Position numbers and translations under genes: made by a program. A stretch of DNA of 64,000 nucleotides from Faecalibacterium prausnitzii (GTDB taxonomy: Bacteria; Bacillota; Clostridia; Oscillospirales; Ruminococcaceae): NCBI GenBank assembly GCA_004558805.1, contig SFDE01000003.1, positions 62,001 through 126,000 on the forward strand, in the 5' to 3' direction. Each line of letters begins with the position of its first letter. Positions within the stretch are counted from its first letter, which is position 1. The notes under the pieces are model-generated. The model saw nothing but the letters and a program-made list of their open reading frames with translations. It was not told the origin of the DNA and searched no databases. Shown here in pieces: positions 8,350 through 17,197 of this stretch.

Positions 8350-9204
8350 TTACACGCCGGAGTAGGCGGAGAAGCCGCCGTCCACGGGCAGGCAGATGCC
8401 GGTGATGAAGCCGGCTGCATCGTTGTTCAGCAAAAACAGCAGGGCGCCCACAAGGTCCTTTTCGCTGTCGCCAAAGTGTCCCATGGGGGTGGCAGCAAGG
8501 ATCTTTTTGGTGCGTTCAGTAGGGGTGCCGTCCTCATTGAACAGCAGCTTTGCGTTCTGCTCGCTGGCAAAGAAACCCGGGGCGATGGCGTTGACCCGGA
8601 TGCCCACCTTGCTGAAATGCACCGCCAGCCACTGGGTAAAGTTGGTGACAGCCGCCTTGGAGCCGGAGTAGGCGGGGATCTTGGTCAGGGGCAGGTAGGC
8701 GTTCATGCTGGATATATTCAGGATGTTGCAGCCCTCTCTGCCCACCATCTGCCGGGCAAATGCCTGCGTGGGCAGCAACGTGCCGATGAAGTTCAGGTTG
8801 AACACCATCTCCACGCCGCTCTCGTCCAGATCAAAGAAGGTTACCGTGTCACTTTCCAGATCGCCCATCTCAAAATATTCCTTATCCGTGTTGGCACGGG
8901 CGTTGTTGCCGCCGGCACCGTTCACCAGAATATCACAGGGTCCCAGATCCGCCAGCACATCCTCTGCCACCTGCAGGCAGTTTGCCTTGTTCACCACGTT
9001 GCAGGTGTAGCCCTTGGCGATGCCGCCTTCTGCCTCGATCTGGTCCGCCAGCTCTTTGAGCTTATCCATGTTGCGGCCCAGTAGGGCGACTTTTGCTCCC
9101 GCCCGTGCCAGCGCCTTGGCAAAAATGGAGCACAGGGTGCCACTGGCACCGGTGACCACTGCCACCTTGCCGGTGAGGTCGGTGTTCAGTACATTCTGTT
9201 TCAT
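8350..9204 (-). CDS. UxuB-like SDR oxidoreductase (D-mannonate/fructuronate oxidoreductase candidate)
   Basis: The 284-residue short-chain dehydrogenase has the nucleotide loop VVTGASGTLCSIFAKAL (the GxLCS form is typical of the YjmF/UxuB-like branch), NGAGGNN, the catalytic Ser in NISSMNAY, YSGSK (Tyr/Lys dyad) and the tail GFITGICLPVDGGFSAYSGV. Members reduce D-fructuronate to D-mannonate in hexuronate breakdown. Start 9204 has AAGGAGGATG. It is divergent from the GPH transporter, and the next genes are an AraC regulator and a GH2 enzyme. That setting supports a role downstream of glucuronide cleavage. The uronate isomerase, mannonate dehydratase and KDG kinase are not in the window. Exact substrate is inferred. 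Confidence 0.82.
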   Translation of the reverse strand: MKQNVLNTDLTGKVAVVTGASGTLCSIFAKALARAGAKVALLGRNMDKLKELADQIEAEGGIAKGYTCNVVNKANCLQVAEDVLADLGPCDILVNGAGGNNARANTDKEYFEMGDLESDTVTFFDLDESGVEMVFNLNFIGTLLPTQAFARQMVGREGCNILNISSMNAYLPLTKIPAYSGSKAAVTNFTQWLAVHFSKVGIRVNAIAPGFFASEQNAKLLFNEDGTPTERTKKILAATPMGHFGDSEKDLVGALLFLLNNDAAGFITGICLPVDGGFSAYSGV

Positions 9205-9506
9205 AACATCCTCCTTGAATCCGATATCCGTGAGCCTAGTATAACAGGCACCGCCGCCAAATGGTAGAACGTTCTTATTATAAAGAGAGAAAAAGTTACG
9301 ATTTTATCGTGGAACAAGCACGATATGTTTTCTACGCTGCTGTGCAGAATCGTGCAAAATCGCAAAATTGACCTTGTTTTCCTTGAAAATCTTCTAACCC
9401 CTTCCGGAGCAAAACCAGTATGATAAAAGCATCACAAACACATACTGATCTGGGTCCGGGATGGTCTACGGGTCAAAGCAGAATGGAAGAAGTAAAGGAG
9501 ATTTTT
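9205..9506. promoter_or_regulatory. Divergent control region of the glucuronide locus
   Basis: There is no gene here. The region holds an ACGAT-TTT-ATCGT palindrome (9298-9310), further CGAT-type half sites at about 9330-9365, and the transporter promoter described separately. The palindrome core TACGATTT recurs upstream of the GH2 gene (12249-12256), which suggests one regulator for both. Confidence 0.55.
9392..9424 (+). promoter_or_regulatory. Transporter promoter with shared TTCTA...TTCCGG box
   Basis: The TTCTAAC box (9392-9398) and TTCCGG (9402-9407) are followed by -10 TATGAT (9419-9424) and then AAAAGCATCA. The same arrangement, with exactly 27 bp from the TTCTA start to the -10 start, precedes the GH2 gene at 12270-12302. 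No good -35 is present, as expected for an activator-dependent promoter. Confidence 0.6.
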
Positions 9507-10904
9507 ATGGCATCTGAAAAGAAAGCTGCCCTGCGTCCCTTCGGCATGAAGGACAAGCTGGGCTACATGTTCGGTGACTTTGGCAACGACTTCACCTTCA
9601 TCCTCTCGTCCCTGTTTCTGATGAAATTCTACACCGACGTTATGGGCGTTTCTGCCGGCGTGGTGGGCATCGTCATGATGGCGGCACGCATCGTGGACGC
9701 CTTTACCGACATTACCATGGGTCAGATCGTAGACCGCTGCAAGCCCACTGCCGACGGCAAGTTCCGCCCCTGGCTCAAGCGGATGTGCGGTCCCGTGGCG
9801 ATCGCCTCCTTCCTGATCTTCCAGTCCGGTCTTGCCGGTATGCCCTACGGCTTCAAGGTGGCATGGCTTGCCGTCACCTACATCCTGTGGGGTTCCATCT
9901 TCTACACCTCCATCAACATCCCCTATGGCTCCATGGCTTCCGCCGTTTCTCCGGAGTCCAAGGACCGTGCTGAGCTGTCTACCTGGCGCACCATCGGTTC
10001 CAGCCTCGCCAGCCTGGTCATCGGCGTGGGCACTCCCATGATTGCCTACGTCACCGTGGACGGCAAGACCATGCTCTCCGGCTCCCGTATGACCATCATC
10101 GCCGGTGTGTTCTCTGTTTGTGCGATCCTCTGCTACCTGCTGTGCTTCAAGATGGTGCAGGAGCGTGTGCAGCTGACCACCAAGACCGAGAAACTGGACT
10201 TCGGCAAGCTGATCAAGAGCATTGCCACCAACCGTTCTCTCATGGGCATCATCGCCGCTGCCTTGATGCTGCTGCTGTCTCAGCTGACCATGAGCGGCAT
10301 GAGCAGCTATGTGTACCCCAACTACTACGGCAGCGCCGCTGCGCAGTCTCTGGCAAGTCTGGTGGGCATGGCAGGCACCCTGCTGATCTGCGCCCCCACC
10401 GCTGTTAAGCTGTCTCAGAAGTTCGGCAAAAAAGAGCTTGCCACCGCAGGCGCCATCGTGGGTGCTGTTTCCTACCTGCTGTGCTTTGTCCTGCGCCCCG
10501 CCAACCCCTTCGTTTTCGTTGCATTTGCCGCTGTTGCCACCGTCAGCATGGGCTACTTCAACACCGTGGTATGGGCAATGATCACCGACGTTATCGACGA
10601 CACCGAGGTCCGCACCGGCGTCCGGGAGGACGGCACCGTCTACTCGGTCTACTCCTTTGCCCGCAAGCTGGGGCAGGCGATCTCCTCTGGTCTCATCGGC
10701 GGTCTGCTGACCATGATCGGCTACTCCGAGGCAACCGCCTTTGACCCCGCCATCACCGGCAAGATCTTCAACCTCGCCTGCCTGGCACCCTTTGCCGGCT
10801 TCGTGGCACTTGCCCTGATCCTGATCTTCCTTTACCCCCTGAACAAGACCCGCGTAGAGCAGAATGTTGCCACCCTGGCTGCACGCCGTGAGGGCAAAGA
10901 ATAA
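9507..10904 (+). CDS. GPH-family sugar:cation symporter (UidB/glucuronide-type)
   Basis: A 465-residue membrane protein with 12 predicted helices and the GPH signatures: KLGYMFGDFGNDFTF, the DAFTDITMGQIVDR loop after helix 2, DGKFRPWLKR, and TDVIDDTEVRTGVREDGTVYSVYSFARKLGQA in the second half. The family imports glucuronides, melibiose or xylosides with Na or H ions. Location beside a GH2 enzyme, an AraC regulator and a UxuB-like dehydrogenase suggests glucuronide or a related glycoside. Start 9507 is chosen for AAAGGAG 6 bp upstream; an earlier in-frame ATG at 9420 overlaps the promoter. A hairpin terminator follows at 10931. Confidence 0.88.
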   Translation: MASEKKAALRPFGMKDKLGYMFGDFGNDFTFILSSLFLMKFYTDVMGVSAGVVGIVMMAARIVDAFTDITMGQIVDRCKPTADGKFRPWLKRMCGPVAIASFLIFQSGLAGMPYGFKVAWLAVTYILWGSIFYTSINIPYGSMASAVSPESKDRAELSTWRTIGSSLASLVIGVGTPMIAYVTVDGKTMLSGSRMTIIAGVFSVCAILCYLLCFKMVQERVQLTTKTEKLDFGKLIKSIATNRSLMGIIAAALMLLLSQLTMSGMSSYVYPNYYGSAAAQSLASLVGMAGTLLICAPTAVKLSQKFGKKELATAGAIVGAVSYLLCFVLRPANPFVFVAFAAVATVSMGYFNTVVWAMITDVIDDTEVRTGVREDGTVYSVYSFARKLGQAISSGLIGGLLTMIGYSEATAFDPAITGKIFNLACLAPFAGFVALALILIFLYPLNKTRVEQNVATLAARREGKE

Positions 10905-10930
10905 GGTATCGATCTTTCTTGGGGGAACAG

Positions 10931-10968
10931 GCACCCTGCCGGAGCAAATGTTCCCGGCGGGGTGCTTT
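10931..10968 (+). terminator. Hairpin after the GPH transporter
   Basis: GCACCCTGCCGG (10931-10942) pairs at 11 of 12 positions with CCGGCGGGGTGC (10954-10965), followed by a short TTT. The AraC gene downstream then starts from its own -10 (TATACT, about 10987). Confidence 0.6.
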
Positions 10969-11030
10969 CGCAGTGAAAAAAGGCGGTATACTGAACCTGT
11001 GCGAACCACCGCACGGGAAAGGAGCAGACC

Positions 11031-12242
11031 ATGAACGTAGATCCCTTACAGGTGCTCAGCAAGCTTGCTGCTGTTTACAATATCCCCACCTGCCGGGTGA
11101 CGCCTCCCTTTACCGGACTGGAAAATTTCGATTACGGTCTGCGGAAGGCGCTGGACCCGGAATTTGACTGGCAGGAGTTCGGCTATACCCTGCTGAAGCA
11201 CACCCCGGAACAGACGCTGCTGACCGCCGAGGGCACCTTTGAGCTGAAGTTTGCTCTGTTCCGTGTGCCGGACGAGAAAGACACCGTGTTTATGATCGGT
11301 CCCTGGACCAATGGTCCCCGCAGCGAAGACTCCCGCCGGTGGACGCAGAAATACCTCGGTAAAGCCGGCGACGAGGCCGTGCAGGAATACTATAACGGCG
11401 TCCACACCCTTTCCGGTAATGACTTTGCCGCCGCCATCTACGCCGTGGTCTCTGTTATGCTGGGTCAGGAGGAGTTGCGCACACAGGAAGTGAAGGAATT
11501 TCTGCCCTTTATGTTCCAGCCGGACCTCCGCTACTTCACCGAGCCCAGTTTTGAGCGGGACATCCCCGTTGCCATGATCGAGCAGCGGTACCAGACCGAA
11601 AACGATCTGCTGACCGCCGTGGCAAGGGGAGACGACACCGCCGCCCTGCTCAGCATCCGCCAGTACAGCCGCTTTTCGCTGGGGGACCGGTTCATCGGCA
11701 CCCTTTACCGGGAAAAGAGCCAGTTCATTATTATGAACACCCTGCTGCGCAAAGCCATCGAGCAGAACGGCGTGCACCCCTTCTATGTGGATAAAATTTC
11801 CTCCAGCTACGCCCGCCGTATTGAGGCGCTGGACACGGTGGAGGATGTTCACGCCACGGCACAGCAGATGGTGCGGGATTACTGTGCCTACGCCCGCCGC
11901 TACTCCCTGAAGGGCTACTCTCCCACGGTGCAGAAGGTCATCAACCACATCAACCTGAACCTGTCGGAGACCCACACCCTCAAGAGTCTTGCTGCTCTGT
12001 GTCACATCAGCCCCTCCTACCTGTCCTCTTTGTTTAAGCAGGAGACCGGCGCCACTCTTATTGACTATATCAATACCCAGCGGGTCAAGCGTGCCGCCCA
12101 GCAGCTGACCACCACCGACCGCTCCATCTCAGAAGTGGCAGAGGAGATGGGCATTCTGGACGTAAACTACTTTGCCAAAATTTTTAAGCGTACCTTCGGC
12201 ATGACCCCTACCCGCTACCGCCGGGAGAATCGGAAAAAGTAA
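11031..12242 (+). CDS. AraC-family regulator of the GH2/transporter locus
   Basis: The 403-residue protein has a long N-terminal sensing region (residues 1-300, no recognised fold by eye). A C-terminal AraC/XylS double HTH follows (about 304-403): INHINLNLSETHTLKSLAALCHISPSYLSSLFKQETGATLIDYINTQRVKRAAQQL, then the second helix pair SISEVAEEMGILDVNYFAKIFKRTFGMTPTRYR. It is probably an activator responding to the imported glycoside or its product. The two matching promoters at 9392 and 12270 lack good -35 boxes and share a box next to the -10, as expected for its targets. Start 11031 follows GGAAAGGAG. Confidence 0.88.
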   Translation: MNVDPLQVLSKLAAVYNIPTCRVTPPFTGLENFDYGLRKALDPEFDWQEFGYTLLKHTPEQTLLTAEGTFELKFALFRVPDEKDTVFMIGPWTNGPRSEDSRRWTQKYLGKAGDEAVQEYYNGVHTLSGNDFAAAIYAVVSVMLGQEELRTQEVKEFLPFMFQPDLRYFTEPSFERDIPVAMIEQRYQTENDLLTAVARGDDTAALLSIRQYSRFSLGDRFIGTLYREKSQFIIMNTLLRKAIEQNGVHPFYVDKISSSYARRIEALDTVEDVHATAQQMVRDYCAYARRYSLKGYSPTVQKVINHINLNLSETHTLKSLAALCHISPSYLSSLFKQETGATLIDYINTQRVKRAAQQLTTTDRSISEVAEEMGILDVNYFAKIFKRTFGMTPTRYRRENRKK

Positions 12243-12375
12243 AAAATCTACGATTTCGTCACAAAAATGTTCTAGCAGTTCCGGCGTTTCCCATGCTAGA
12301 ATAGCATCAGTAAAAAAAGACACCCAAACCCCAAACGATAGAAACAAAGCAAGAAATAAGACAGGAGAATTCATC
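12243..12375 (+). promoter_or_regulatory. GH2 gene promoter with the same operator arrangement
   Basis: TACGATTTCGT (12249-12259), the TTCTAGC box (12270-12276), TTCCGG (12279-12284), then -10 TAGAAT (12297-12302) and AGCATCA. Spacing from box to -10 is identical to that at the transporter promoter. Confidence 0.6.
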
Positions 12376-14616
12376 ATGCGAGAGATCTTTTCCCTGAACC
12401 AGAACTGGACCCTGACCTTCCCCAAGGGGGAGCGCGCTGCCCAGGCTGTCACCCTGCCCCACACCTGGAATGCCGTGGACGGCATGGACGGCAACGGCAG
12501 CTACCTGCGCACCACCGGCGTGTACAGCCGCACCTTCAAAAAGCCTGTGCAGCCGCTTGCCGGCGGTCGGGTCTACGTGGAGGTCCTTGCCGCCTCTCTG
12601 GATGCCACCGTCAAGGTCAACGGCACCGTTGCCACCACCCACGAGGGCGGCTTTTCCATCTTCCGTGCCGACATCACCGACCTGTGCCACGAGGGCGACA
12701 ATGAGCTGACCATTGAGGTCAGCAACGAGGACACCCCCTCCATGTATCCCTCTTCCGCCGACTTTACCTTCTACGGCGGTCTGTACCGGGGCGTCAACCT
12801 CATCAGCGTACCCAATGCTCACTTTGATCTGGACTACTACGGCGGTCCCGGCATCATGGTGACCCCCAAGCCCACCGCAGACGGCGGCGCAAACTTTGAG
12901 ATCAAGAGCTTTGTCACCAACCCCGATGACAGCTTTACCGTCATGTACAGCATCGAGGACCCCTACGGATGCGAAGTCGCCTCCGCCGTGCGCCCTGCCG
13001 ACAGCACCGCCGTCACCATCTATGTGCCGGACGCAGAGCTGTGGAGCATGGACGAGCCCAACCTCTACACCGTGGTGGCACGTCTCCAGCGCAACAACGA
13101 GGCATACGACGAGATCTACGCCAACGTGGGTGTCCGCAGCTACACCGTTACCCCCGACGGCGGCTTTGCCATCAACGGCGAGGCAACTCCTCTCCGGGGC
13201 GTCTCCCGCCATCAGGACAAGCTCTACAAGGGCAATGCCCTGACTGCGGAGGACCACTACGAGGACGCACAGATCATCAAGGAGCTGGGTGCCAACACCA
13301 TCCGTCTGGCACACTACCAGCACAGCCAGGACTTCTACGATGCCTGCGACGAGCTGGGCTTTGCAGTCTGGGCAGAGATTCCCTTCATCAGCGTGTTCAA
13401 GTCCGGCAAGGACGCCCACACCCATGTGATGGAGGAGATGAAGGAACTCATCATCCAGAACTACAACCACCCCTCCATTATGTTCTGGGGCATCTCCAAC
13501 GAGATCCTCATTGGCGGCATCAGCCAGGAGCTGGTGGATACCCACCACGACCTGCAGAAGCTGTGCAAGGAGCTGGACCCCACCCGTCTGACCACCATTG
13601 CCCATGTTTCTCACACCCCCACCACCGGTCCCATGCACCACATCACCGATGTGGAGAGCTACAACCACTACTTTGGCTGGTACGGCGGCAAGATCGAGCA
13701 GAACGGTCCCTGGCTGGATAAGTTCCACGCCGAAAACCCGGACATCTGCCTGGGCGTTTCCGAGTACGGCTGCGAGGGCATCATCAACTGGCACAGCAAC
13801 ACCCCCCAGTGCAAGGACTACTCCGAGGAATATCAGGCTCTGTACCATGAGTACATGGCACAGGCATTTGAGGACCGTCCCTGGATCTGGGCAAGCCATG
13901 TCTGGAACATGTTCGACTTTGGCTGCGCAGCACGCAGCGAGGGCGGCGTAAAGGGTCGCAACAACAAGGGTCTGGTGACCATGGACCGCAAGACCCGCAA
14001 GGACAGCTTCTATATCTATCAGGCATACTGGGCAAAGGACCCCATGGTCCACATCGCCGGTCGCCGTCACGCACAGCGTGCAGGGGAAACCACCGAAGTG
14101 AAGGTGTACTCCAATCAGGACACCGTGACCCTGTACCTGAACGGCAAGGAAGTTGCCACTCAGACCGCCCACCGTGTGTTCAAGTTTAGCGTCACGCTGG
14201 AAGAGGGCTTCAATGTGCTGGTCGCCGTGGCTGACACCGTAAAGGACAGCATCACGCTGGAGAAGGTGGACACCGAGCCCGCCTGCTATACCCTGCCGGA
14301 GTTCAACGAGCGTCAGGAGGGCGTGGCAAACTGGTTCAAGCAGATGGGCAGCCTGGACCTGACCGCTCCCATGGAGTTCCCGGAGGGCTGCTACAGCGTC
14401 AGGGACAGCTTGGAAGATCTTGCCAAGAACGAGAAAGCTTTTGCCATCGCCGCCAAGGCTGTAAAGCTTGCCAGCAACTTTGACATCAAACCCGGCGAAG
14501 GCATGTGGGCAATGATGAAAAAGATGACCCCGGAAGCAATGGCATCCATGATCTCCACCATGCCCAACGGCTTTATTGAGAGCCTGAACGCACAGCTCAT
14601 CAAGATCAAGAAGTAA
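12376..14616 (+). CDS. Glycoside hydrolase family 2, beta-glucuronidase candidate with C-terminal extension
   Basis: The 746-residue enzyme has the GH2 order: jelly-roll sugar-binding domain (1-165), immunoglobulin-like domain (about 166-265), and TIM barrel (about 266-560). The acid/base is in FWGISNE (Glu376) and the nucleophile in GVSEYG (Glu463). An Asn-x-Lys motif (N529-N-K531) sits in the position that reads the glucuronate carboxylate in gut beta-glucuronidases. A beta domain follows (570-640), and then a helical tail of about 100 residues absent from E. coli UidA (603 residues). No signal peptide, so cytoplasmic, matching the importer. Similar NxKG text also occurs in some GH2 beta-galactosidases, so specificity is probable, not certain. 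Start has AGGAGAATTC. Confidence 0.82.
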   Translation: MREIFSLNQNWTLTFPKGERAAQAVTLPHTWNAVDGMDGNGSYLRTTGVYSRTFKKPVQPLAGGRVYVEVLAASLDATVKVNGTVATTHEGGFSIFRADITDLCHEGDNELTIEVSNEDTPSMYPSSADFTFYGGLYRGVNLISVPNAHFDLDYYGGPGIMVTPKPTADGGANFEIKSFVTNPDDSFTVMYSIEDPYGCEVASAVRPADSTAVTIYVPDAELWSMDEPNLYTVVARLQRNNEAYDEIYANVGVRSYTVTPDGGFAINGEATPLRGVSRHQDKLYKGNALTAEDHYEDAQIIKELGANTIRLAHYQHSQDFYDACDELGFAVWAEIPFISVFKSGKDAHTHVMEEMKELIIQNYNHPSIMFWGISNEILIGGISQELVDTHHDLQKLCKELDPTRLTTIAHVSHTPTTGPMHHITDVESYNHYFGWYGGKIEQNGPWLDKFHAENPDICLGVSEYGCEGIINWHSNTPQCKDYSEEYQALYHEYMAQAFEDRPWIWASHVWNMFDFGCAARSEGGVKGRNNKGLVTMDRKTRKDSFYIYQAYWAKDPMVHIAGRRHAQRAGETTEVKVYSNQDTVTLYLNGKEVATQTAHRVFKFSVTLEEGFNVLVAVADTVKDSITLEKVDTEPACYTLPEFNERQEGVANWFKQMGSLDLTAPMEFPEGCYSVRDSLEDLAKNEKAFAIAAKAVKLASNFDIKPGEGMWAMMKKMTPEAMASMISTMPNGFIESLNAQLIKIKK

Positions 14617-14627
14617 CCCGGTTTTCC

Positions 14628-14668
14628 GACCCGTGGGACGGCAGCAGCGCCGTTCCACGGGTCTTTTT
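14628..14668 (+). terminator. Terminator of the GH2 gene
   Basis: GACCCGTGG (14628-14636) pairs with CCACGGGTC (14655-14663), followed by TTTTT. Confidence 0.85.
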
Positions 14669-14711
14669 ATCATGGGCTGAGATTTGCATGGAGATATCCG
14701 GAACTTTCCTC

Positions 14712-14740
14712 TTTACAAACCCCTAAAGAATGGCTACAAT
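14712..14740 (+). promoter_or_regulatory. Sigma-A promoter of the DUF3048 pair
   Basis: TTTACA (14712-14717), 17-bp spacer, TACAAT (14735-14740), about 105 bp before the first DUF3048 start. Confidence 0.7.
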
Positions 14741-14846
14741 CAAAGCAGCCACTTTCTTCCCGGCAATGTCAGGGAAGCACCTTTGCACAGGACTTGTTTT
14801 CACAGGCGATGCAGAAAAACTGCGATAAACAGGAGGTTTTCCACCC

Positions 14847-16061
14847 ATGAAGATCACTCGCCGTGCCGTTTTGCACCTCACCGGTCTCACTGCTGCCTCT
14901 CTGGCACTGACCGGCTGCCGTGTTTCTGGAAATCTTGCCCTTGGCAGCAGTCTGCCCGGCTGGCTCCATAAAATGTTCGGCTGCTCCGCAGCATCCTCCG
15001 CTGCCTCTTCCGCTTCTTCTTCAGAAGCCGCCTCCGAGGCTGCCGCCTCTTCCGCCGCCCCTGCCCCTGAGCTGCCTGCCTACGATGCCGACCCCCTTAC
15101 CGGAGAGGCAAAGCGCAGCAACGGGCGCATCGTGGGAGTCATGGTCAACAACATCAGCAACTCCCAGCGGCAGAATGCCCGCCCTCAGCGGGGGCTTTCC
15201 TCTGCAGATATCCTCATTGAGTCCAAGGTAGAGGGCGGCATCACCCGGTTCTGCGCCGTGTACCACGATGCCGACGCCATCCCGGAGGTAGGACCCCTCC
15301 GGTCCGGTCGGGACCAGTTCCTGCAGCTGTTGATGCCCTATCAGGCGCTGTATTACCACGACGGCGAAAGCGCCGCCTGCACCAAGTTCATCAGCGTCTA
15401 CGACTACTCCGGGCTGAACATCGGGGGCAAGAACTACTTCAACACCCCCACCCATCCTCATGTGGCGCACCGGGACAGCCGGGGGCGGGATGTGGCATAC
15501 GAGCACACCGAGTTCACCTCCGGTGCAGAGATCCGGCAGGCTGCCGCCAACGCCGGCATCGGTCTGAAATACGACTACGACGCCACCTTTTTCCGCTTTG
15601 CGGACTACCGCACCAAGGAAGAAAATTCCATGAAGGATGCTGCTGTGGGCAAGACGGTGCACATCGTCCACTCGGACCACTACAAGACCACCTTTACCTA
15701 CAGCCTTCTCAGCCGCAGCTACAAGATGCAGATGTACAGCCGTGCCGCCGACAGCTTCCAGAACACGGTGGACGAGCTTACCGGCAAGCAGCTGAGCTTT
15801 GACAACCTGCTGGTCTGCTTTGCCCCCATCGACCGCTACCCCGGCGACTCCGGCGACGTGCAGCAGGTGAGCTACATCTCCGGCGGCGAGGCATTTCTGT
15901 TCAGCCGCGGCGGCGTGGAGACCGGCATCTGGCAGAAGGCATCCCCGGAGCACCCCCTGCAGGTCTTTGACCGCAGCGGTGCCCAGATGGTCTTTAACCG
16001 CGGCAAGACCTATGTAGCGGTGGTGGACACCGACGAACGGTCCAATTTCAGCTACCAGTAA
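14847..16061 (+). CDS. DUF3048-family lipoprotein (YerB-like)
   Basis: A 404-residue exported lipoprotein. The signal MKITRRAVLHLTGLTAASLALTGC has a twin arginine before the hydrophobic core and a lipobox Cys near residue 24. An Ala/Ser-rich linker (50-75) follows, then the DUF3048 N-terminal domain: DPLTGEAKRSNGRIVGVMVNNISNSQRQNARPQRGLSSADILIESKVEGGITRFCAVY, and GPLRSGRDQFLQLLMPYQALYYHDG. The C-terminal half (PVSHDxxxF-like YKTTFTYSLLSRSYKMQMY and DNLLVCFA) is the matching DUF3048_C domain. The biochemical role is not established. It is cotranscribed with a divergent second copy 13 bp downstream. Confidence 0.88.
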   Translation: MKITRRAVLHLTGLTAASLALTGCRVSGNLALGSSLPGWLHKMFGCSAASSAASSASSSEAASEAAASSAAPAPELPAYDADPLTGEAKRSNGRIVGVMVNNISNSQRQNARPQRGLSSADILIESKVEGGITRFCAVYHDADAIPEVGPLRSGRDQFLQLLMPYQALYYHDGESAACTKFISVYDYSGLNIGGKNYFNTPTHPHVAHRDSRGRDVAYEHTEFTSGAEIRQAAANAGIGLKYDYDATFFRFADYRTKEENSMKDAAVGKTVHIVHSDHYKTTFTYSLLSRSYKMQMYSRAADSFQNTVDELTGKQLSFDNLLVCFAPIDRYPGDSGDVQQVSYISGGEAFLFSRGGVETGIWQKASPEHPLQVFDRSGAQMVFNRGKTYVAVVDTDERSNFSYQ

Positions 16062-16074
16062 ACGAGGAAACGTC

Positions 16075-17136
16075 ATGAAACACATCTGGAAGCAGGCAGT
16101 GTGCGCCGCAGCAGCGGCAGCGCTGCTGCTCAGCGGCTGCAGTCCGCTGCACAGGGGAGAGACCGCATCCAGCACCCCGTCGGACCCTCTGACCGGGCAG
16201 GAGCTGCTGTACCCCGGAGAGCGAGTGGCTGCCGTCACCATCGAAAACACCCAGGACGACTCCGCCCAGTGGGGCATGGGCAGCGCTGCGGTGGTGCTGG
16301 AAGCACTGACCCGGAGCAACTCCGCCCCCAGCCTATGTCTGGTATATCCCTCGGTAAGCTCCATGCCGGTGGTGGGTCCCGTGGCACCGGGGCAGGACCT
16401 GTACTGGCGACTGCTCAGCGGACAGCAGGTGATCCCGGTCCAGCGGGGCTGCGGCGTGTATGCCCGCAACTATCTGGACTATTATAACATCCACGCTGTG
16501 GACGCTCTGGAAGTGGGACGCAACGGCTTTGTCTGCGGCAGCGGCTGGACTGCCGCCCCGGCGTGGCGCACCAACGGCAGGCTGCTGGAAGAGGTGCTGC
16601 AGGAGCTGAGCATCTCCACCGGCATGAACCGGGCAGAGCTGTCCGCATCCTCCTCCGGTGCCGAAAGCAGCAGCAACACCCCGGTGCTTCCCTCCCTGCT
16701 GCCCCAGCAGACCGAGGGCAAGCTGCCGGATGCCTATGCCGCCAATGCTCTGGAGGTGACCCTTGACTTTCAGGGGCAGGGGACTACCCGGTTCCGCTAC
16801 GACCCGGACCTTTCCACCTACACCATGCTGCACCCCGACGGCAGCCCCCGCACCGACGCCAACACCAGCGCACCGGTGGCGTTTGACAACCTGCTGGTGC
16901 TGTACAGCTCCTCCTCCCTCCGGGACGACAGCCGGACGCTGGACTACGACCTGACCATGGGCGGCGGCGTCTGGCTCAACGAAGGGCACCTGTGGCACAT
17001 CACATGGACCCAGGGCACCAGCTCCACCTTTGCCTTCTACGATGCCGACGGCAGCCCCCTCCGCATCAAAAGCGGGCGCAGCTACATCGCCCTGCTCTCC
17101 AGCCTCACGGGAGAAGAACTGACCGTTACCGGATAA
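16075..17136 (+). CDS. Second, divergent DUF3048-like lipoprotein
   Basis: A 353-residue lipoprotein with signal KQAVCAAAAAALLLSGC. The body repeats the DUF3048 pattern in weaker form: SDPLTGQELLYPGERVAAVTIENTQ, AAVVLEALTRSNSAPSLCLVYPS, MPVVGPVAPGQDLYWRLLSGQQVIPVQRGCGVYARNYLDYY. The C-terminal DUF3048_C-like part has TTRFRYDPDLSTYTMLHPDG, APVAFDNLLVLYS and KSGRSYIALL. The conserved charged pairs of the first copy (for example GPLRSGRDQ) are replaced here (GPVAPGQD), so the two copies are not redundant. A Ser-rich insert sits near residue 185. It forms an operon with the gene above. Confidence 0.78.
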   Translation: MKHIWKQAVCAAAAAALLLSGCSPLHRGETASSTPSDPLTGQELLYPGERVAAVTIENTQDDSAQWGMGSAAVVLEALTRSNSAPSLCLVYPSVSSMPVVGPVAPGQDLYWRLLSGQQVIPVQRGCGVYARNYLDYYNIHAVDALEVGRNGFVCGSGWTAAPAWRTNGRLLEEVLQELSISTGMNRAELSASSSGAESSSNTPVLPSLLPQQTEGKLPDAYAANALEVTLDFQGQGTTRFRYDPDLSTYTMLHPDGSPRTDANTSAPVAFDNLLVLYSSSSLRDDSRTLDYDLTMGGGVWLNEGHLWHITWTQGTSSTFAFYDADGSPLRIKSGRSYIALLSSLTGEELTVTG

Positions 17137-17139
17137 AAT

Positions 17140-17180
17140 AAAAAAACTGCTGTACCTTGCGGTACAGCAGTTTTTTTATT
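17140..17180. terminator. Strong bidirectional terminator
   Basis: A 17-bp stem (AAAAAAACTGCTGTACC at 17140-17156 against 17161-17177) with a TTGC loop has A/T tracts on both sides. It ends both the DUF3048 operon and the convergent gene. Confidence 0.92.
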
Positions 17181-17197
17181 TTGGTTTTTTCCGGCTC

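Noticed and set aside
9432..11009. 525-codon open frame opposite the GPH transporter
   Set aside because: The plus strand encodes all GPH signatures; the opposite frame is Gly/His/Gln-rich antisense text.
12307..14673. 788-codon open frame on the minus strand opposite the GH2 gene
   Set aside because: GH2 catalytic motifs and domain order on the plus strand are unambiguous; the opposite frame has no recognisable domain.
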